Positions 34,601 through 44,101 of a stretch of 64,000 nucleotides of DNA are shown here, one piece after another. The position numbers were made by a program, and so were the translations under genes. Positions within the stretch are counted from its first letter, which is position 1. Every line of letters begins with the position of its first letter. Under the pieces are notes generated by a model. It was given only the letters and a program-made list of their open reading frames with translations. It was not told the DNA's origin and did no database searches. The stretch is from Ferruginibacter sp. (GTDB lineage: Bacteria > Bacteroidota > Bacteroidia > Chitinophagales > Chitinophagaceae). Location: positions 310,001 through 374,000 of the forward strand of contig JABFRP010000003.1 of the NCBI GenBank assembly GCA_013141115.1, in the 5' to 3' direction.

Positions 34601-36048
34601 TAGCATCTTTAGGTTTTATGCCCATGGCTTTAAGCAATGGTGCCGGTGCAGAAGTACAGCGGCCGCTGGCAACAGTAGTTATTGGCGGTTTGGTTACTGC
34701 CACACTGCTTACGCTTTTAGTATTGCCCGTTTTGTATTTATGGTTTGAGCATAATGATACCAATAAGAAGCCGAAAACAAAAATGCGTATGCCTAAATTC
34801 AAAAAAAGAAAACCTAAAAATATTGATAAAATGAAAACCATTTTGTTGCTGTTAAGTTTAAGTGCAGGCATTGCAACTGTGCATGCACAAACCCCAATAA
34901 CTTTAAAAGCAGCTATTGACTCCGCTTTAAACCAAAATCCTGCGGCAATGGCTGCCCAGTTAAAAACCAGTGCAGCTAAAGCGTTGGAAGGCTCGGCCAC
35001 AGAAATTCCGCTCACTAATATTTCGGCAGAGTATGGTAAGATCAATAGCGTGTATAACGATACCAAATTCGGGCTATCGCAGGCTGTTGCCTTTCCGGCA
35101 GTATACAAGCGGCAAAAAGAATTGTTGCAGGCACATACCGCCTCTTTTGCACTAAATGAAAACGTGGTAAAAGCGGAATTAAAAAAGCAGGTCACCTTCC
35201 TGTATTACCAAATGCTGGTACTACAAAAAAGAAAAGAGCTGCTACTGCAGGCAGATAGTTTGTACAAAAATTTTTCGCAAAAACAGGCGCAGCGTTTTAA
35301 AGCGGGGGATGCCAATATTTTAGAAAAAACAACCGCAGAAACACAACTGATGCAGGTGCAAAGTCAGCTAAGTCAATTGGATACTGATTATAAAATTGTT
35401 CAGGTGCAATTCGGCAGGTTGCTTAATTCAACAGTCACTTTTATTCCGGCAGATGATAAAGTAAAAATTGATCTTGCGCAAAAGCCAGATGCTACCAATT
35501 ATCCTGCTGTAAAACTAAAGGCACAGCAACAAAGTATTCCGTTAAAAGAAATAGAAGCGATCAAAACAAAAAATTTACCGCAGTTTAGTGTTGGTTATAC
35601 CAACCAATCTATCTCAGGTATTCAAAATGTAAATGGCGTTGATAAGAGCTTTACGGGAACTAACCGGTTTTCTGCAGCATCGCTGGGTTTAAATATTCCA
35701 CTTTTTAACAAAGCCAATAAGGCCCGTATTGCTGCCGGTAAAATTAATTATACGGTAGCTAAAACAGAATACGAAGATGTATTGAAGCAATATGAATCAA
35801 CCATTCAGCAGTTGCTGCTAAAAAAAGAAAAGCAGGAAAATCAGTTGGTGTATTTTGAAAAGGCAGCATTGATACAGGCAAAAACTATTACTGATAATGC
35901 CAATCTTCAATTTACCAACGGCGCCATCAATTATTTAGAATGGATAATGCTTACCAACCAGGCCATTAGTATACAGGCAGAATACATAACTGCCATTAAC
36001 GAATGGAATAACACCATTATTGAATTAAATGCTTTTACAAATAATTAA
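31645..36048 (+). CDS. CusA/CzcA heavy-metal RND pump fused to a TolC-like outer-membrane factor
   Basis: 1467 residues. Residues 1 to about 1040 are a heavy-metal-efflux RND transporter: opening MLNKIIAFSIRNKLIVGIMV, 12 membrane helices, the proton-relay segment DFGLIIDGAVIIVEAV, and large periplasmic loops with MSALVLSK and GVAVLNGIVLITEFNQL. Residues 1063-1467 are a CusC/TolC-type outer-membrane factor (ITLKAAIDSALNQNPA, QVQFGRLL, LEWIMLTNQAISIQAEY). The junction keeps an apparent signal peptide (MKTILLLLSLSAGIATVHAQ). The fusion is known in Bacteroidetes and would extrude Cu+, Ag+, Co2+, Zn2+ or Cd2+ with the adaptor encoded next. Confidence 0.93.
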   Translation: MLNKIIAFSIRNKLIVGIMVLALILFGVYSATKLPIDAVPDITNNQVLVITPSPSLGAADIERLITFPIEQTTINIPGIIEQRSFSRFGLSLVTIVFDDNTDVYWARQQVSERLSQIQNQIPPSLGTPTLGPVTTGLGEIFQYVVKAKPGYEGKYDAMELRTIQDWIIRRQLLTTKGVADVSSFGGKMKQYEIGVNYDKLKSYNLTITDIFSALEKNNQNTGGAYIEKGPTVLFIRSEGLVKNTNDINNIPVKTLADGTPVSIRDVADVNLGTATRYGAVCYNDQGEVAGAVVMMLKGANSSKVIKDVKEKIAQIEKQLPEGIVIEPFLDRTKMVNNAISTVEKNLIEGALIVVLILVIFLGNLRAGLLVASVIPLAMLFAIIMMNLFGVSGNLMSLGALDFGLIIDGAVIIVEAVMHRLHHNKHFTGLTKIDQQQMNEEVNHSAGKMMNAAVFGQIIILIVYLPILSLQGIEGKMFKPMAQTVAFAIMGAFILSLTYIPMMSALVLSKKIAVKKNLADKMMGWLEKIYRITLEKVLIIPKSVVAASVLMFVGAVIVLLSMGGEFIPKLEEGDFAVDTRVLTGSSLPTTIKSTQQASHILLQHFPEVEKVVTKIGSGEIPTDPMPIEASDMMVILKPKAQWTSAKTFDELAEKMSTALEDVPGITAGFQFPVQMRFNELMTGGRQDVVCKIFGEDIDTLALYAEKLGAIANTVDGAKDIYVEAVTGLPQIVINYNRAALAQFGLSVGEVNNTLQSSFAGAVSGQVFENERRFDLVVRLNNNSRQDIADVQNLLIATPGGEQIPLQQVADVQIKVGPNQIQRENAQRRITMGFNVRGKDVQSVVKELQDKINTQIKLPTAYYITYGGQFENLIAAKNRLSIAVPVSLLLIFLMLYFAFNSMKHGLLIFSAIPLSAIGGVFALWSRGMPFSISAGIGFIALFGVAVLNGIVLITEFNQLKEAGVINIRERIMKGTRIRLRPVLMTAAVASLGFMPMALSNGAGAEVQRPLATVVIGGLVTATLLTLLVLPVLYLWFEHNDTNKKPKTKMRMPKFKKRKPKNIDKMKTILLLLSLSAGIATVHAQTPITLKAAIDSALNQNPAAMAAQLKTSAAKALEGSATEIPLTNISAEYGKINSVYNDTKFGLSQAVAFPAVYKRQKELLQAHTASFALNENVVKAELKKQVTFLYYQMLVLQKRKELLLQADSLYKNFSQKQAQRFKAGDANILEKTTAETQLMQVQSQLSQLDTDYKIVQVQFGRLLNSTVTFIPADDKVKIDLAQKPDATNYPAVKLKAQQQSIPLKEIEAIKTKNLPQFSVGYTNQSISGIQNVNGVDKSFTGTNRFSAASLGLNIPLFNKANKARIAAGKINYTVAKTEYEDVLKQYESTIQQLLLKKEKQENQLVYFEKAALIQAKTITDNANLQFTNGAINYLEWIMLTNQAISIQAEYITAINEWNNTIIELNAFTNN

Positions 36049-36061
36049 AAACATTATTACA

Positions 36062-37198
36062 ATGAAATATAAATATAGTATTACTGCTTTTCTTTTTTTT
36101 ACATTACTCTCTTGCAGTAATAATGATAAAAAGACAGCTGAAAACAAAACAGAAACTGTAAACGAAAACACAGTAACACTTACCGATGCTCAAATAAAAA
36201 ATGCCGGTATACAAACAGGTAAGCCTCAATTTGGCAGTATGAGTTCAATTTTAAAAGTTAATGGTATTGTAGATGTGCCGCCGCAAAATATGGTGTCGGT
36301 AAGTTTTCCATTGGGCGGTTATTTAAAATCAACCCATTTATTGCCTGGTATGAAAGTTAGTAAGGGGCAATCCATTGCTGTAATGGAAGATCAGGATTTA
36401 ATTCAAATGCAGCAGGATTTTTTAGTGGCTAAATCAAAAGTATATTTTCTGCAAAAAGAATTTGAACGGCAGAAAACATTGAATGAAACTAAAACCAGCA
36501 GCGATAAAATATTTGAACAGGTTGCAAGCGAATACCAGATGGAGAAAGTGATATTAAGCAGTTTAAAAGAAAAATTGCTGATGGTGGGTTTAAATCCGGC
36601 TACACTTACTGAAAATAAGATCAGCCGTTCAATAAGCATTCACTCGCCAATTAACGGCTATGTATCTGCGGTAAATGTAAATATTGGTAAGTACGTAAAC
36701 CCGGCGGATATTCTATTTGAACTGGTAAATCCAACAGATCTGCACCTTGCATTAAAAGTTTTTGAAAAGGATGTCCCCTTTATCCAGGTGGGGCAAAAGA
36801 TAAAAGCACATTTGGCCAACGATCCTAACAAAACATTTGAAGCTGAAGTTATTTTGGTGAGTAAAAATTTAGATGCCAACAGAAGCGCCCTGGTACATTG
36901 CCATTTTGAAAAGGCGGAACACGAATTGCTGCCCGGCATGTTTTTAAATGCAGATGTTGAGCTAACCAACGCTGCCGCTATCACCGTGCCCGAGGATGCC
37001 GTAGTTCGGTTTGGCGATAAGCAGTATGTATTCATTCAAAAAACTACTGCACAATTTGAAATGACGGAAATAAAAACGGGCAACACTGCCAATGGCATAA
37101 CAGAGATCATTACAGGCTTGCCCAATTTTGCACAAACTAACCTGGTTATAAAAAATGCCTATGCAGTATTAATGAAAATGCAGAATAAATCGGAGTAG
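36062..37198 (+). CDS. Periplasmic adaptor subunit of metal RND efflux (CusB/CzcB-like)
   Basis: 378 residues from the ATG at 36062 (MKYKYSITAFLFFTLLSC), which gives a lipoprotein signal with lipidated Cys; a frame from 36029 would overlap the pump's end. Membrane-fusion features: a barrel-sandwich half VSVSFPLGGYLKSTHLLPGMKVSKGQSI, a coiled hairpin (about 125-190) and the second half SIHSPINGYVSAVNVNIGKYVNPADILFEL, followed by the beta-barrel. It bridges the inner-membrane pump and outer-membrane factor. It is followed by a strong terminator. Confidence 0.92.
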   Translation: MKYKYSITAFLFFTLLSCSNNDKKTAENKTETVNENTVTLTDAQIKNAGIQTGKPQFGSMSSILKVNGIVDVPPQNMVSVSFPLGGYLKSTHLLPGMKVSKGQSIAVMEDQDLIQMQQDFLVAKSKVYFLQKEFERQKTLNETKTSSDKIFEQVASEYQMEKVILSSLKEKLLMVGLNPATLTENKISRSISIHSPINGYVSAVNVNIGKYVNPADILFELVNPTDLHLALKVFEKDVPFIQVGQKIKAHLANDPNKTFEAEVILVSKNLDANRSALVHCHFEKAEHELLPGMFLNADVELTNAAAITVPEDAVVRFGDKQYVFIQKTTAQFEMTEIKTGNTANGITEIITGLPNFAQTNLVIKNAYAVLMKMQNKSE

Positions 37199-37203
37199 TT
37201 ATA

Positions 37204-37275
37204 AAAAAAGGTTGCCAACCTTCTGCAAAGCTGTATTTATAAAAAATACTATCTAAAGGTTGGCAACCTTTTTAA
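37204..37275 (+). terminator. Terminator after the metal efflux operon
   Basis: AAAGGTTGCCAACCTT (37207-37222) pairs with AAGGTTGGCAACCTTT (37256-37271), ending in TTTTTAA. Each arm is also partly self-complementary. Confidence 0.85.
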
Positions 37276-37356
37276 CTTAGGTCGTACCGCAAAAAGATGA
37301 TTTTGCCAGTCTTACACAATAATTGGTAATTTTAGGCATTACTAATCTAAAAACTG

Positions 37357-40300
37357 TTGAAGCACCCCGGGATATACTTGTTTTTTGTTGCGTTATTTTT
37401 TGTGCAGACATTAACTGCACAAAAGCCTTCGTCGCTATCCAACCTGCGTAAAAAAAATATATCGGTTAACAGCAATGTGGTAAAGCTCGATTCTGCAAGT
37501 ATTGTTCCTAACTCTGTTACAATAGATAATGTACTGCCATCAACTTATAAAGTAGATGAAGTAAATGCCACTATCACCTGGTTGCAAAAACCTGCGGTGT
37601 CCAATGTGTGGGTTACTTACCGTGTTTTTCCTTTTAGATTAAATGCGGTGGTAAAACATTACAATTACGATAGCATCAGGTATAATTTTATTAACAACAA
37701 CCCGGTAACTTTTAATGTAAATAAACAAAGCAGTAATCCTTTGTTTGATTTTGGCACTGTAAAATCGGAGGGAAGTTTTGGAAGAGGTATTTCGTTTGGT
37801 AATAGTCAGGATGCGGTGGTAAACTCCAGCCTTAATTTACAATTGAATGGTTTTATTGGCGATAGTTTAGAATTAACCGCAGCTATAACGGATAACAATA
37901 TTCCCATTCAGCCCGATGGTAATACGCAAGACCTGAGAGATTTTGATAAAATATTTCTACAAATAAAAAAGAAAGGCTGGCAGGCTAATTTTGGCGATAT
38001 TGATATCAGGCAGAATAAAAATTACTTCCTTAATTTTTATAAAAGATTGCAGGGTGTTTCTTTTATAACAGAAAATAAACTGAGTAAAAAGATTGGCAAT
38101 ACATTGCTGGCGAGCGGCGCTGTGGCAAAAGGAAAGTTTACCCGCAATATCCTTAGCCCGGTAGAAGGTAACCAGGGGCCATACCGTTTGCAGGGCGCCA
38201 ATTACGAAGTGTATTTTGTAATACTGGCAGGAACAGAAAGGGTTTTTATAGACGGACAGTTGATGCAGCGAGGCGAAGATCAGGATTACATTATTAACTA
38301 CAACACTGCAGAAATTACCTTTACGCAAAAGAATTTAATTACAAAAGATAAAAGGATACAGGTAGAGTTTGAATATGCCGACCGCAACTTTTTAAACGCA
38401 CAGGTATATGCCAGCGACGAAGTAAATTTTAACAACAGGTTTTTATTAAACGTTGCGGCATTCAGTAATTCTGATGCTAAAAATTCTTCCATCAATCAGG
38501 TGCTGGATAATAAGCAAAAACAATTTTTAGCCGATGTGGGCGATGGTATTGATACCGCATTTTATGAAAATGCACAACGGGACACATTTTCGGTTGACAA
38601 AATTTTGTACAAAAAAATAGATACATTGTACAATACCACTATGCATGATTCTGTTTTTGTTTTTTCCACTAATAAAAATGATGTATTGTACAGCCTTTCT
38701 TTTACCTATGTTGGGCCGGGCAAAGGCAATTATATGCCGCTGCAAAATGCTGTAAATGGTAAAGTGTATGGCTGGGTTTCTCCGGATGCTAATAATGTTA
38801 AAAAAGGCGATTGGGCACCGGTGATGCTATTGGTGTCGCCTAAAAAACAACAGGTAATTACAGTTGGTGGCGAATATTTATTTTCTTCCAAATCAAAAAT
38901 AAGGGTAGAAGGAGCGATGAGTAATTACGATATCAATCTCTTTTCCACCAAAGATAAAGCCAATGATAAAGGCTATGCTGCAAAAGTTCAGTTTCAAAAT
39001 GCTGATGCAAAAATAAAATTGTTTAGTAAACCCATGCAATTGCAAACCAATATTGGGTACGAGTTTGTGCAAAGCCGCTTTCGGCCGTTGGAGCGTTTGC
39101 GTAATGTGGAGTATTTGCGTGACTGGAGTTTGCCGTACGAATCATCAAGGGCTGATGAGCATTTAGCCAATGCATCGGTAAAAGTGGCTGATAGTAGTGG
39201 TAATTTTTATGCGTATGAAATTATAAAGTACAACCGCAGCGATAATTACAACGGCCTGCGCCAGCAACTGGATAATTATACGGTTATCAATGGCTGGAAG
39301 TTTACCAACAAAATAAGTTTAACCAATACCACAAGCCAAACCGACCAGGGCACTTATCTGCGGCCAACCATTGACATTAGTAAGTCGTTTGAAAAAATAA
39401 AATATCTACAGCTGGGTGTAAATTATACCGGCGAACATAATAAACAGCATAATAAGGCAACCGATACATTAACCTCATTAAGCTTTGCATTTAATACCTG
39501 GCAGGTATACATCAAATCAAATCCGCAAAAATTAAATAAATGGGGCATATCTTATTTTACCAGGAACGATCTGTTGCCGGTACAAAATAAATTGCAGCAA
39601 GCCGACAGAAGTGATAACTATAATTTCTTTACTGAAATAATGAAGAATGAAAACAGGCAGTTGAAATTAAATATTACTTACCGCAAACTGCATATTGTAA
39701 ATACAGCTATCAGCAGGCAACGTGCCGATGAAAGTTTGCTGGGCCGCACAGAATATGCTTTTAGAGAATGGAAGGGATTATTAAATGGCTCTGTATTATA
39801 TGAATTAGGGGCAGGGCAGGAGCAGAAAAGGGAATTTACTTTTTTTGAAGTTCCAGCAGGCCAAGGCGAATATACCTGGATAGATTATAATGCCAATGGG
39901 ATTAAAGAATTGAATGAATTCGAGGTAGCCGTTTTTCAGGATCAGCGTAAGTATGTAAAACTGTTTACACCAAGTAACGAGTATGTAAAAGCTAACTACG
40001 TGCAGTTTAATTACAATATCGATATCAGCCCTAAAGCAGTAATAAAACCAACCAATGCAAAAGGGCTTAAAAAATTATTATATCGTTCCAGCACCAGTTC
40101 GGCTTTGCAGATCAATAAAAAAGATATTTCTACCGGCAGCTTTCAGTTTAATCCTTTTACTAAAAAATTGGTAGATACCACTTTGTTGGCTTTAAATTCT
40201 TTTTTAACCAACACGTATTATTTTAACCGTAGTAATGTTAAATGGGGCTTTGATGTTACGCACGGACTTACCAATGGAAAAACGCTGTTGTCGTATGGTT

Positions 40301-40851
40301 TTGAAAGCCGTAAGCTCAGGAATCTTTCCGGCAGAATACGCTGGAATATGACAAAGAATTTTTCAACCAATATTAATTTTCGGCAGGCAAAAAATGAGTT
40401 GAACACCAGCGGCACAAAATTTAATAACCGCAATTACCTGGTAATGCAAAACAGTATTGAGCCTTCTGTGGCGTATATCTATAAATCAAATTTCAGGTTA
40501 AGTGTTGCGTATAGTTTGGTGGATAAAAAGAATACCATCGATTCGCTGGAAAAAGCACTCAGCCAATCTGTAATTGCCGAGTTGCGGTACAATATTTTAA
40601 ACAACAGCACACTAAATGCTAAGCTAACTTTAAACCAGATCAACTTTACTGCATATCCCGGTGCCGCAAATACCACAGTGGGTTATATTATTCTTGATGG
40701 TTTGTTGCCCGGTAAAAACTATTTATGGAATGTGGAATACACCAAAAGGCTGGCCGGTAATTTTGAAGTAAGTATTCAATACGAAGGCCGCAAACCCGGC
40801 ACGGCAAAAACAGTGCATGTGGGCCGGGCATCAATAAGAGCGATATTGTAG
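37357..40851 (+). CDS. Very large outer-membrane beta-barrel protein
   Basis: 1164 residues beginning at TTG ([22 protein letters not shown], a signal peptide). The N-terminal part (about 25-330) is beta-rich with YTVFP-like and [26 protein letters not shown] segments resembling the plug-like start of giant Bacteroidetes surface proteins. The remainder is a succession of amphipathic strands with aromatic ends, and the last strand pair is [33 protein letters not shown]. The end pattern is reminiscent of SprA-type barrels of the type IX translocon, but the protein is about half SprA's length. Function not established. An isolated gene. Confidence 0.72.
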   Translation: MKHPGIYLFFVALFFVQTLTAQKPSSLSNLRKKNISVNSNVVKLDSASIVPNSVTIDNVLPSTYKVDEVNATITWLQKPAVSNVWVTYRVFPFRLNAVVKHYNYDSIRYNFINNNPVTFNVNKQSSNPLFDFGTVKSEGSFGRGISFGNSQDAVVNSSLNLQLNGFIGDSLELTAAITDNNIPIQPDGNTQDLRDFDKIFLQIKKKGWQANFGDIDIRQNKNYFLNFYKRLQGVSFITENKLSKKIGNTLLASGAVAKGKFTRNILSPVEGNQGPYRLQGANYEVYFVILAGTERVFIDGQLMQRGEDQDYIINYNTAEITFTQKNLITKDKRIQVEFEYADRNFLNAQVYASDEVNFNNRFLLNVAAFSNSDAKNSSINQVLDNKQKQFLADVGDGIDTAFYENAQRDTFSVDKILYKKIDTLYNTTMHDSVFVFSTNKNDVLYSLSFTYVGPGKGNYMPLQNAVNGKVYGWVSPDANNVKKGDWAPVMLLVSPKKQQVITVGGEYLFSSKSKIRVEGAMSNYDINLFSTKDKANDKGYAAKVQFQNADAKIKLFSKPMQLQTNIGYEFVQSRFRPLERLRNVEYLRDWSLPYESSRADEHLANASVKVADSSGNFYAYEIIKYNRSDNYNGLRQQLDNYTVINGWKFTNKISLTNTTSQTDQGTYLRPTIDISKSFEKIKYLQLGVNYTGEHNKQHNKATDTLTSLSFAFNTWQVYIKSNPQKLNKWGISYFTRNDLLPVQNKLQQADRSDNYNFFTEIMKNENRQLKLNITYRKLHIVNTAISRQRADESLLGRTEYAFREWKGLLNGSVLYELGAGQEQKREFTFFEVPAGQGEYTWIDYNANGIKELNEFEVAVFQDQRKYVKLFTPSNEYVKANYVQFNYNIDISPKAVIKPTNAKGLKKLLYRSSTSSALQINKKDISTGSFQFNPFTKKLVDTTLLALNSFLTNTYYFNRSNVKWGFDVTHGLTNGKTLLSYGFESRKLRNLSGRIRWNMTKNFSTNINFRQAKNELNTSGTKFNNRNYLVMQNSIEPSVAYIYKSNFRLSVAYSLVDKKNTIDSLEKALSQSVIAELRYNILNNSTLNAKLTLNQINFTAYPGAANTTVGYIILDGLLPGKNYLWNVEYTKRLAGNFEVSIQYEGRKPGTAKTVHVGRASIRAIL

Positions 40852-40875
40852 TGTGAGAAGTATAATGTAAATAAA

Positions 40876-40953
40876 GTAAAAAGAGTTTATAAAGTAACTG
40901 GTGTATGAAGCCTGTGCTTCCTCCACTTTATTTACTTTATAAACTCTTTTTAC
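40876..40953. terminator. Bidirectional terminator, 22-bp perfect stem
   Basis: Arms 40876-40897 and 40932-40953 are perfectly complementary over 22 bp and contain GTAAAAAGAG/CTCTTTTTAC, giving U-runs in both directions between two convergent genes. The 34-base loop is long. Confidence 0.75.
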
Positions 40954-40979
40954 CTATAACTTGATTTGAAATAATTCCC

Positions 40980-41984
40980 TTAGCCAAACAATCCGCCTTT
41001 CTTAAAGCTTCTTACACCTTCGCCAATTTTAAACCCGTTGTTATACACTTCAATTTTATAATCGCCGGTTTCAAAATCGCTGTTCTGTTTCCAGTCTACA
41101 TTTATAGTCTGGCGCTGGCCTTGTGTATAATTGATCTCTACTTTTTGTGTAAAAGCTTTTTCAACGCCATCTCTTGTGGTAAACATACCCGAACCTAATG
41201 CTTCTACAGTTACTGCTTTGCCTTTAGGATCGGTAATGCAAATGTAAATTGATTTAGGACCCGATTGCGTAATACGGTTTTCATCCAGATCAAAAGAAAT
41301 ACGTAGCTTATCAACTTTTTTTGCTGTAGTAGTAGTTTTTTCTTTACCGCTTCTTCTTTCATTAATACCGGCAATAGAAAAATTAGAAGCATGCAAAGTA
41401 GAGCCTATGTCAATTACATCTTCTTTCTCTTTTATTACTGTTTTAGCATCTTCTGTTTCTTTTCTTGCCACGTCTCTTTCTTTAGTAACAGTTTCTTTTT
41501 CCTGTATCAACACAATTTTTTCGCCTTGTAAGGTTTCAATTTGTGTTTTATAACCTACAATATCATCGTTTAAAGAAGCAATTAAAGATTTTGCCTGTGC
41601 CAGTTCTTCTTTGGTAGCATTGGCTTTGGTAAGCAATTGCTGAATTTTTACCCGCTTTTCTGCTATCTCTCTGTCACGCTGTGTAATTACACTGTCTTTA
41701 CTGTGGCTCATGTTGGCGCTGCTGGTTTTAATCATGTCGTAGCGCATGGTAGCATCATCCAGTTCTTTTCTTAATTCATCTTTTTCGGTGGTAGTGGTAG
41801 CCAGCTGCATGTCTTTTTGCTGAATGGTTTCCTTGGTTTTATTCTTATCATAAATAATATAACCCCAGGTGCCCAGCAAGGCAATTAATAAACCTGCAGT
41901 AAGTAAATTACGCATGTTCTTTTTTTCGGGAGGAGGCGTAGGTTGTGCGGTTTTTTCTGTTTCGGGAAAATTCTCGTATGCCAT
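40980..41984 (-). CDS. Membrane-anchored coiled-coil protein
   Basis: 334 residues. A proline-rich cytosolic N-terminus (1-22), one transmembrane helix (NLLTAGLLIALLGTWGYIIY, 26-45), then a long coiled coil (about 46-205) of Glu/Lys/Gln heptads, then a beta-domain (225-330) with KLRISFDLDENRI, KSIYICITDPKGKAV and GDYKIEVYNNGFKIGEG. The topology is N-in with the coil and domain in the periplasm. Homologues are conserved and uncharacterised in Bacteroidetes. No operon partner. Confidence 0.78.
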   Translation of the reverse strand: MAYENFPETEKTAQPTPPPEKKNMRNLLTAGLLIALLGTWGYIIYDKNKTKETIQQKDMQLATTTTEKDELRKELDDATMRYDMIKTSSANMSHSKDSVITQRDREIAEKRVKIQQLLTKANATKEELAQAKSLIASLNDDIVGYKTQIETLQGEKIVLIQEKETVTKERDVARKETEDAKTVIKEKEDVIDIGSTLHASNFSIAGINERRSGKEKTTTTAKKVDKLRISFDLDENRITQSGPKSIYICITDPKGKAVTVEALGSGMFTTRDGVEKAFTQKVEINYTQGQRQTINVDWKQNSDFETGDYKIEVYNNGFKIGEGVRSFKKGGLFG

Positions 41985-42167
41985 GGTTTATGTGTTTTTA
42001 TTAGTGACAAATGTATTCATTCGTACAGTTAAAAAGAATAGGAATAATCAGTTCTGTTAATATGTGAATAACTAATGCAAGTCGTTATCGCTGCCATTTA
42101 GCGCTAAAATTATGCCAGTTTTACTAAAACCGGAGTTGTAAGAACGGCCACAGCTTTAAAATTCTTT

Positions 42168-42175
42168 TATCTTTG
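42168..42175 (+). promoter_or_regulatory. Promoter -7 box for holA
   Basis: TATCTTTG, exact TAnnTTTG, 5 bp before the ATG at 42181. Confidence 0.55.
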
Positions 42176-42180
42176 TTACC

Positions 42181-43179
42181 ATGAGTGCCGAGAAAATTAT
42201 CAGCGACTGGAAAAAGAAAAGCTTTAAACCCCTTTACTGGCTGGATGGCGAGGAAGATTATTATATTGATATGGTGGTTGATTATGCTGAGCATAAAATT
42301 TTAGACGAAGCCGAAGCCGGCTTTAACCTTACCGTTTTTTATGGCCGTGATGCCGAGTGGGCCGCCGTGGTAAATGCCTGTAAGCGTTACCCTATGTTTG
42401 CCGAACGCCAGGTGGTATTGCTAAAGGAAGCTCAGCAAATGAAAGATATTGATAAGCTGGAAAGTTATATTGAGCATCCTTTAAGCTCCACCATTTTTGT
42501 GGTGGCCTACAAAACCAAAACCTTAGACAAACGCACCAAGCTAAGCAAACTCTTAAAACAAAATGCCGAAGTTTTTACATCCGAAAAACTAAAAGATTTT
42601 AAAGTTAACGAGTGGATAAAAGAAATGGTGACCGGCAAAGGTTTTTCCATTAGCAGTAAAGCCGTGGTGCTATTAGAAGAACATATTGGCAACGACCTCA
42701 GCCGCATGGCCAATGAAATTGATAAACTCTCCATTAACCTAAAAGACCGCAAAGAAATTACCGAAGATGATATAGAAAAATTCATCGGCATCAGTAAGGA
42801 GTATAATGTTTTTGAACTGCAAGCTGCAATTGCCAAAAAAGATCTGGCCAAAGCCATAAAGATCATCCAGTATTTTGAAGGCAACCCCAAAGCTGCCCCC
42901 ATACAAATGGTGCTGCCGGCATTGTACGCCAACTTTAGTAAAGTGTATACCGTTTTTGGTATGGCCGATAAAAGCGAAGCCGCATTAAAACCTCATTTTT
43001 ATTTTAACAGCACCGCCGTAAAAAATGCTTTGGAAACCATCCGCAATTACGGTTACGAAGGCATTGAAAGAATTTTATTATTACTACACCATTACAATTT
43101 AAAAGGTGTTGGGGTAGGCGATACCGGCACTTCCGATGCCTCGCTGATGAAGGAGATGGTAGTGAAGATGATTGCCTAG
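42181..43179 (+). CDS. holA: DNA polymerase III subunit delta
   Basis: The delta subunit opens the sliding clamp in the clamp loader. 332 residues, with the family's N-terminal region (KPLYWLDGEEDYYIDMVVDYAEH), RYPMFAERQVVLLKEAQQM, and a helical C-terminal collar domain (KEYNVFELQAAIAKKDLAKAIKIIQYF). As is normal for delta, no working Walker A is present. The stop is directly followed by a cluster of dispersed repeats. An exact TAnnTTTG box lies 5 bp upstream, suggesting a very short leader. Confidence 0.93.
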   Translation: MSAEKIISDWKKKSFKPLYWLDGEEDYYIDMVVDYAEHKILDEAEAGFNLTVFYGRDAEWAAVVNACKRYPMFAERQVVLLKEAQQMKDIDKLESYIEHPLSSTIFVVAYKTKTLDKRTKLSKLLKQNAEVFTSEKLKDFKVNEWIKEMVTGKGFSISSKAVVLLEEHIGNDLSRMANEIDKLSINLKDRKEITEDDIEKFIGISKEYNVFELQAAIAKKDLAKAIKIIQYFEGNPKAAPIQMVLPALYANFSKVYTVFGMADKSEAALKPHFYFNSTAVKNALETIRNYGYEGIERILLLLHHYNLKGVGVGDTGTSDASLMKEMVVKMIA

Positions 43180-43232
43180 CACTGAGCGGAGTCGAAGTGT
43201 GTTTGCTGCCAGTATTGAGCGAAGTCGAAATA
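43180..43232. repeat. Pair of GAGCGnAGTCGAA-type repeats
   Basis: Near-palindromic 20-mers at 43180-43199 and 43213-43232 sharing TGAGCG(G/A)AGTCGAA. The first begins at the end of holA. This motif type is widespread between Bacteroidetes genes. Confidence 0.7.
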
Positions 43233-43296
43233 CGGGTTAATTGAAAAGAAGTATTTTTTGGGGACGAGCTGTATTTCTTTGGTCAGCTTCAGAGGC

Positions 43297-43442
43297 GTCG
43301 CACTCTTGTACAGGATAACTTTATTGAGCTTTTACCGAAGCGTAGTGGTTCGTGATACACGAACCAAGGCAAGGGCTTCGGTGGCAGCTTGCCCCCAACT
43401 CGTTGGCGGGTCGCACTCTTGTACAGAATAACTTTATTGAGC
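43297..43442. repeat. 33-bp direct repeats flanking a palindromic element
   Basis: Copies at 43297-43329 and 43410-43442 differ by one base. Between them, 43334-43382 folds as nested palindromes: ACCGAAGC with GCTTCGGT outside, and GGTTCGTG with CACGAACC (43347-43365) inside. The inner palindrome matches that at 1702-1894. Confidence 0.8.
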
Positions 43443-43829
43443 CGAAGCCCCAGAAGGCTTGTAGTACTCGGGCTGGTATATTTTATTGTACTCGTTTATA
43501 GAATAACAAGAATCAATTTTTATAGGATAACCTTCAAATGAATTTTTAAAAGAATAAATTACTGTTTTTACCGGCTCGAAAATTTTAATAAATATTGTGT
43601 CATTATTCATGTTTATATCTATAATTGAAAGGTCATTACAATCTAACACTACATCGTTTTTGTCATTGTTTTCAACAGTAACAAATGCCCTTCTATTTGA
43701 TATATAACTTTCTTCGTACCACGTAATTTTAATTTTATCTTTTTTTATTTCTTTTTGAATACTTTTTTTTGCATCGCAAGAAACTAAAGACGAAAGAATT
43801 ATTAGCATTTTAAAAAGGGTACTATTCAT
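43434..43829 (-). CDS. Small lipoprotein of unknown function
   Basis: 131 residues. Lipobox LSSLVSC near residue 18 (MNSTLFKMLIILSSLVSCDA). The mature part is a small all-beta domain (IKITWYEESYISNRRAFVTVEN, DTIFIKIFEPVKTVIY). No family recognised. The last codons and the stop lie within the 33-bp repeat copy at 43410-43442, so the natural C-terminus may have been replaced when the repeat arrived. The gap 43830-44101 upstream shows AT-rich sequence with a fragment of the TTTCGACTC repeat motif and no gene. Confidence 0.65.
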   Translation of the reverse strand: MNSTLFKMLIILSSLVSCDAKKSIQKEIKKDKIKITWYEESYISNRRAFVTVENNDKNDVVLDCNDLSIIDINMNNDTIFIKIFEPVKTVIYSFKNSFEGYPIKIDSCYSINEYNKIYQPEYYKPSGASAQ

Positions 43830-44101
43830 TTTGTACTATTGCAGGTTTATATTTGGTTTTCTATCTAAATTCTTTCGTTCATAAATCTATTGTTTAAATA
43901 AAATATCCTAATGATATTCTGTAGAATTTTGCATTGCCATTACTATGATGATATTTTGGTCATTTCGACTCTGTTTAGCACAATCTTAGCTAAAAATATA
44001 AATGAGGTTAATAGATTTTGCCATCTCTGTAAAGAGTAGAAACTCAGCAAAAATACAGGACAAATCGCACTTTTCTCCCCCTAAATTAGTATCTTTAGAT
44101 A

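Noticed and set aside
32487-35195. Long open frames on the minus strand (up to 320 codons at 34233-35195)
   Set aside because: They lie antisense to the RND pump and consist of shadow reading of its codons; no promoter and no protein-like motif pattern.
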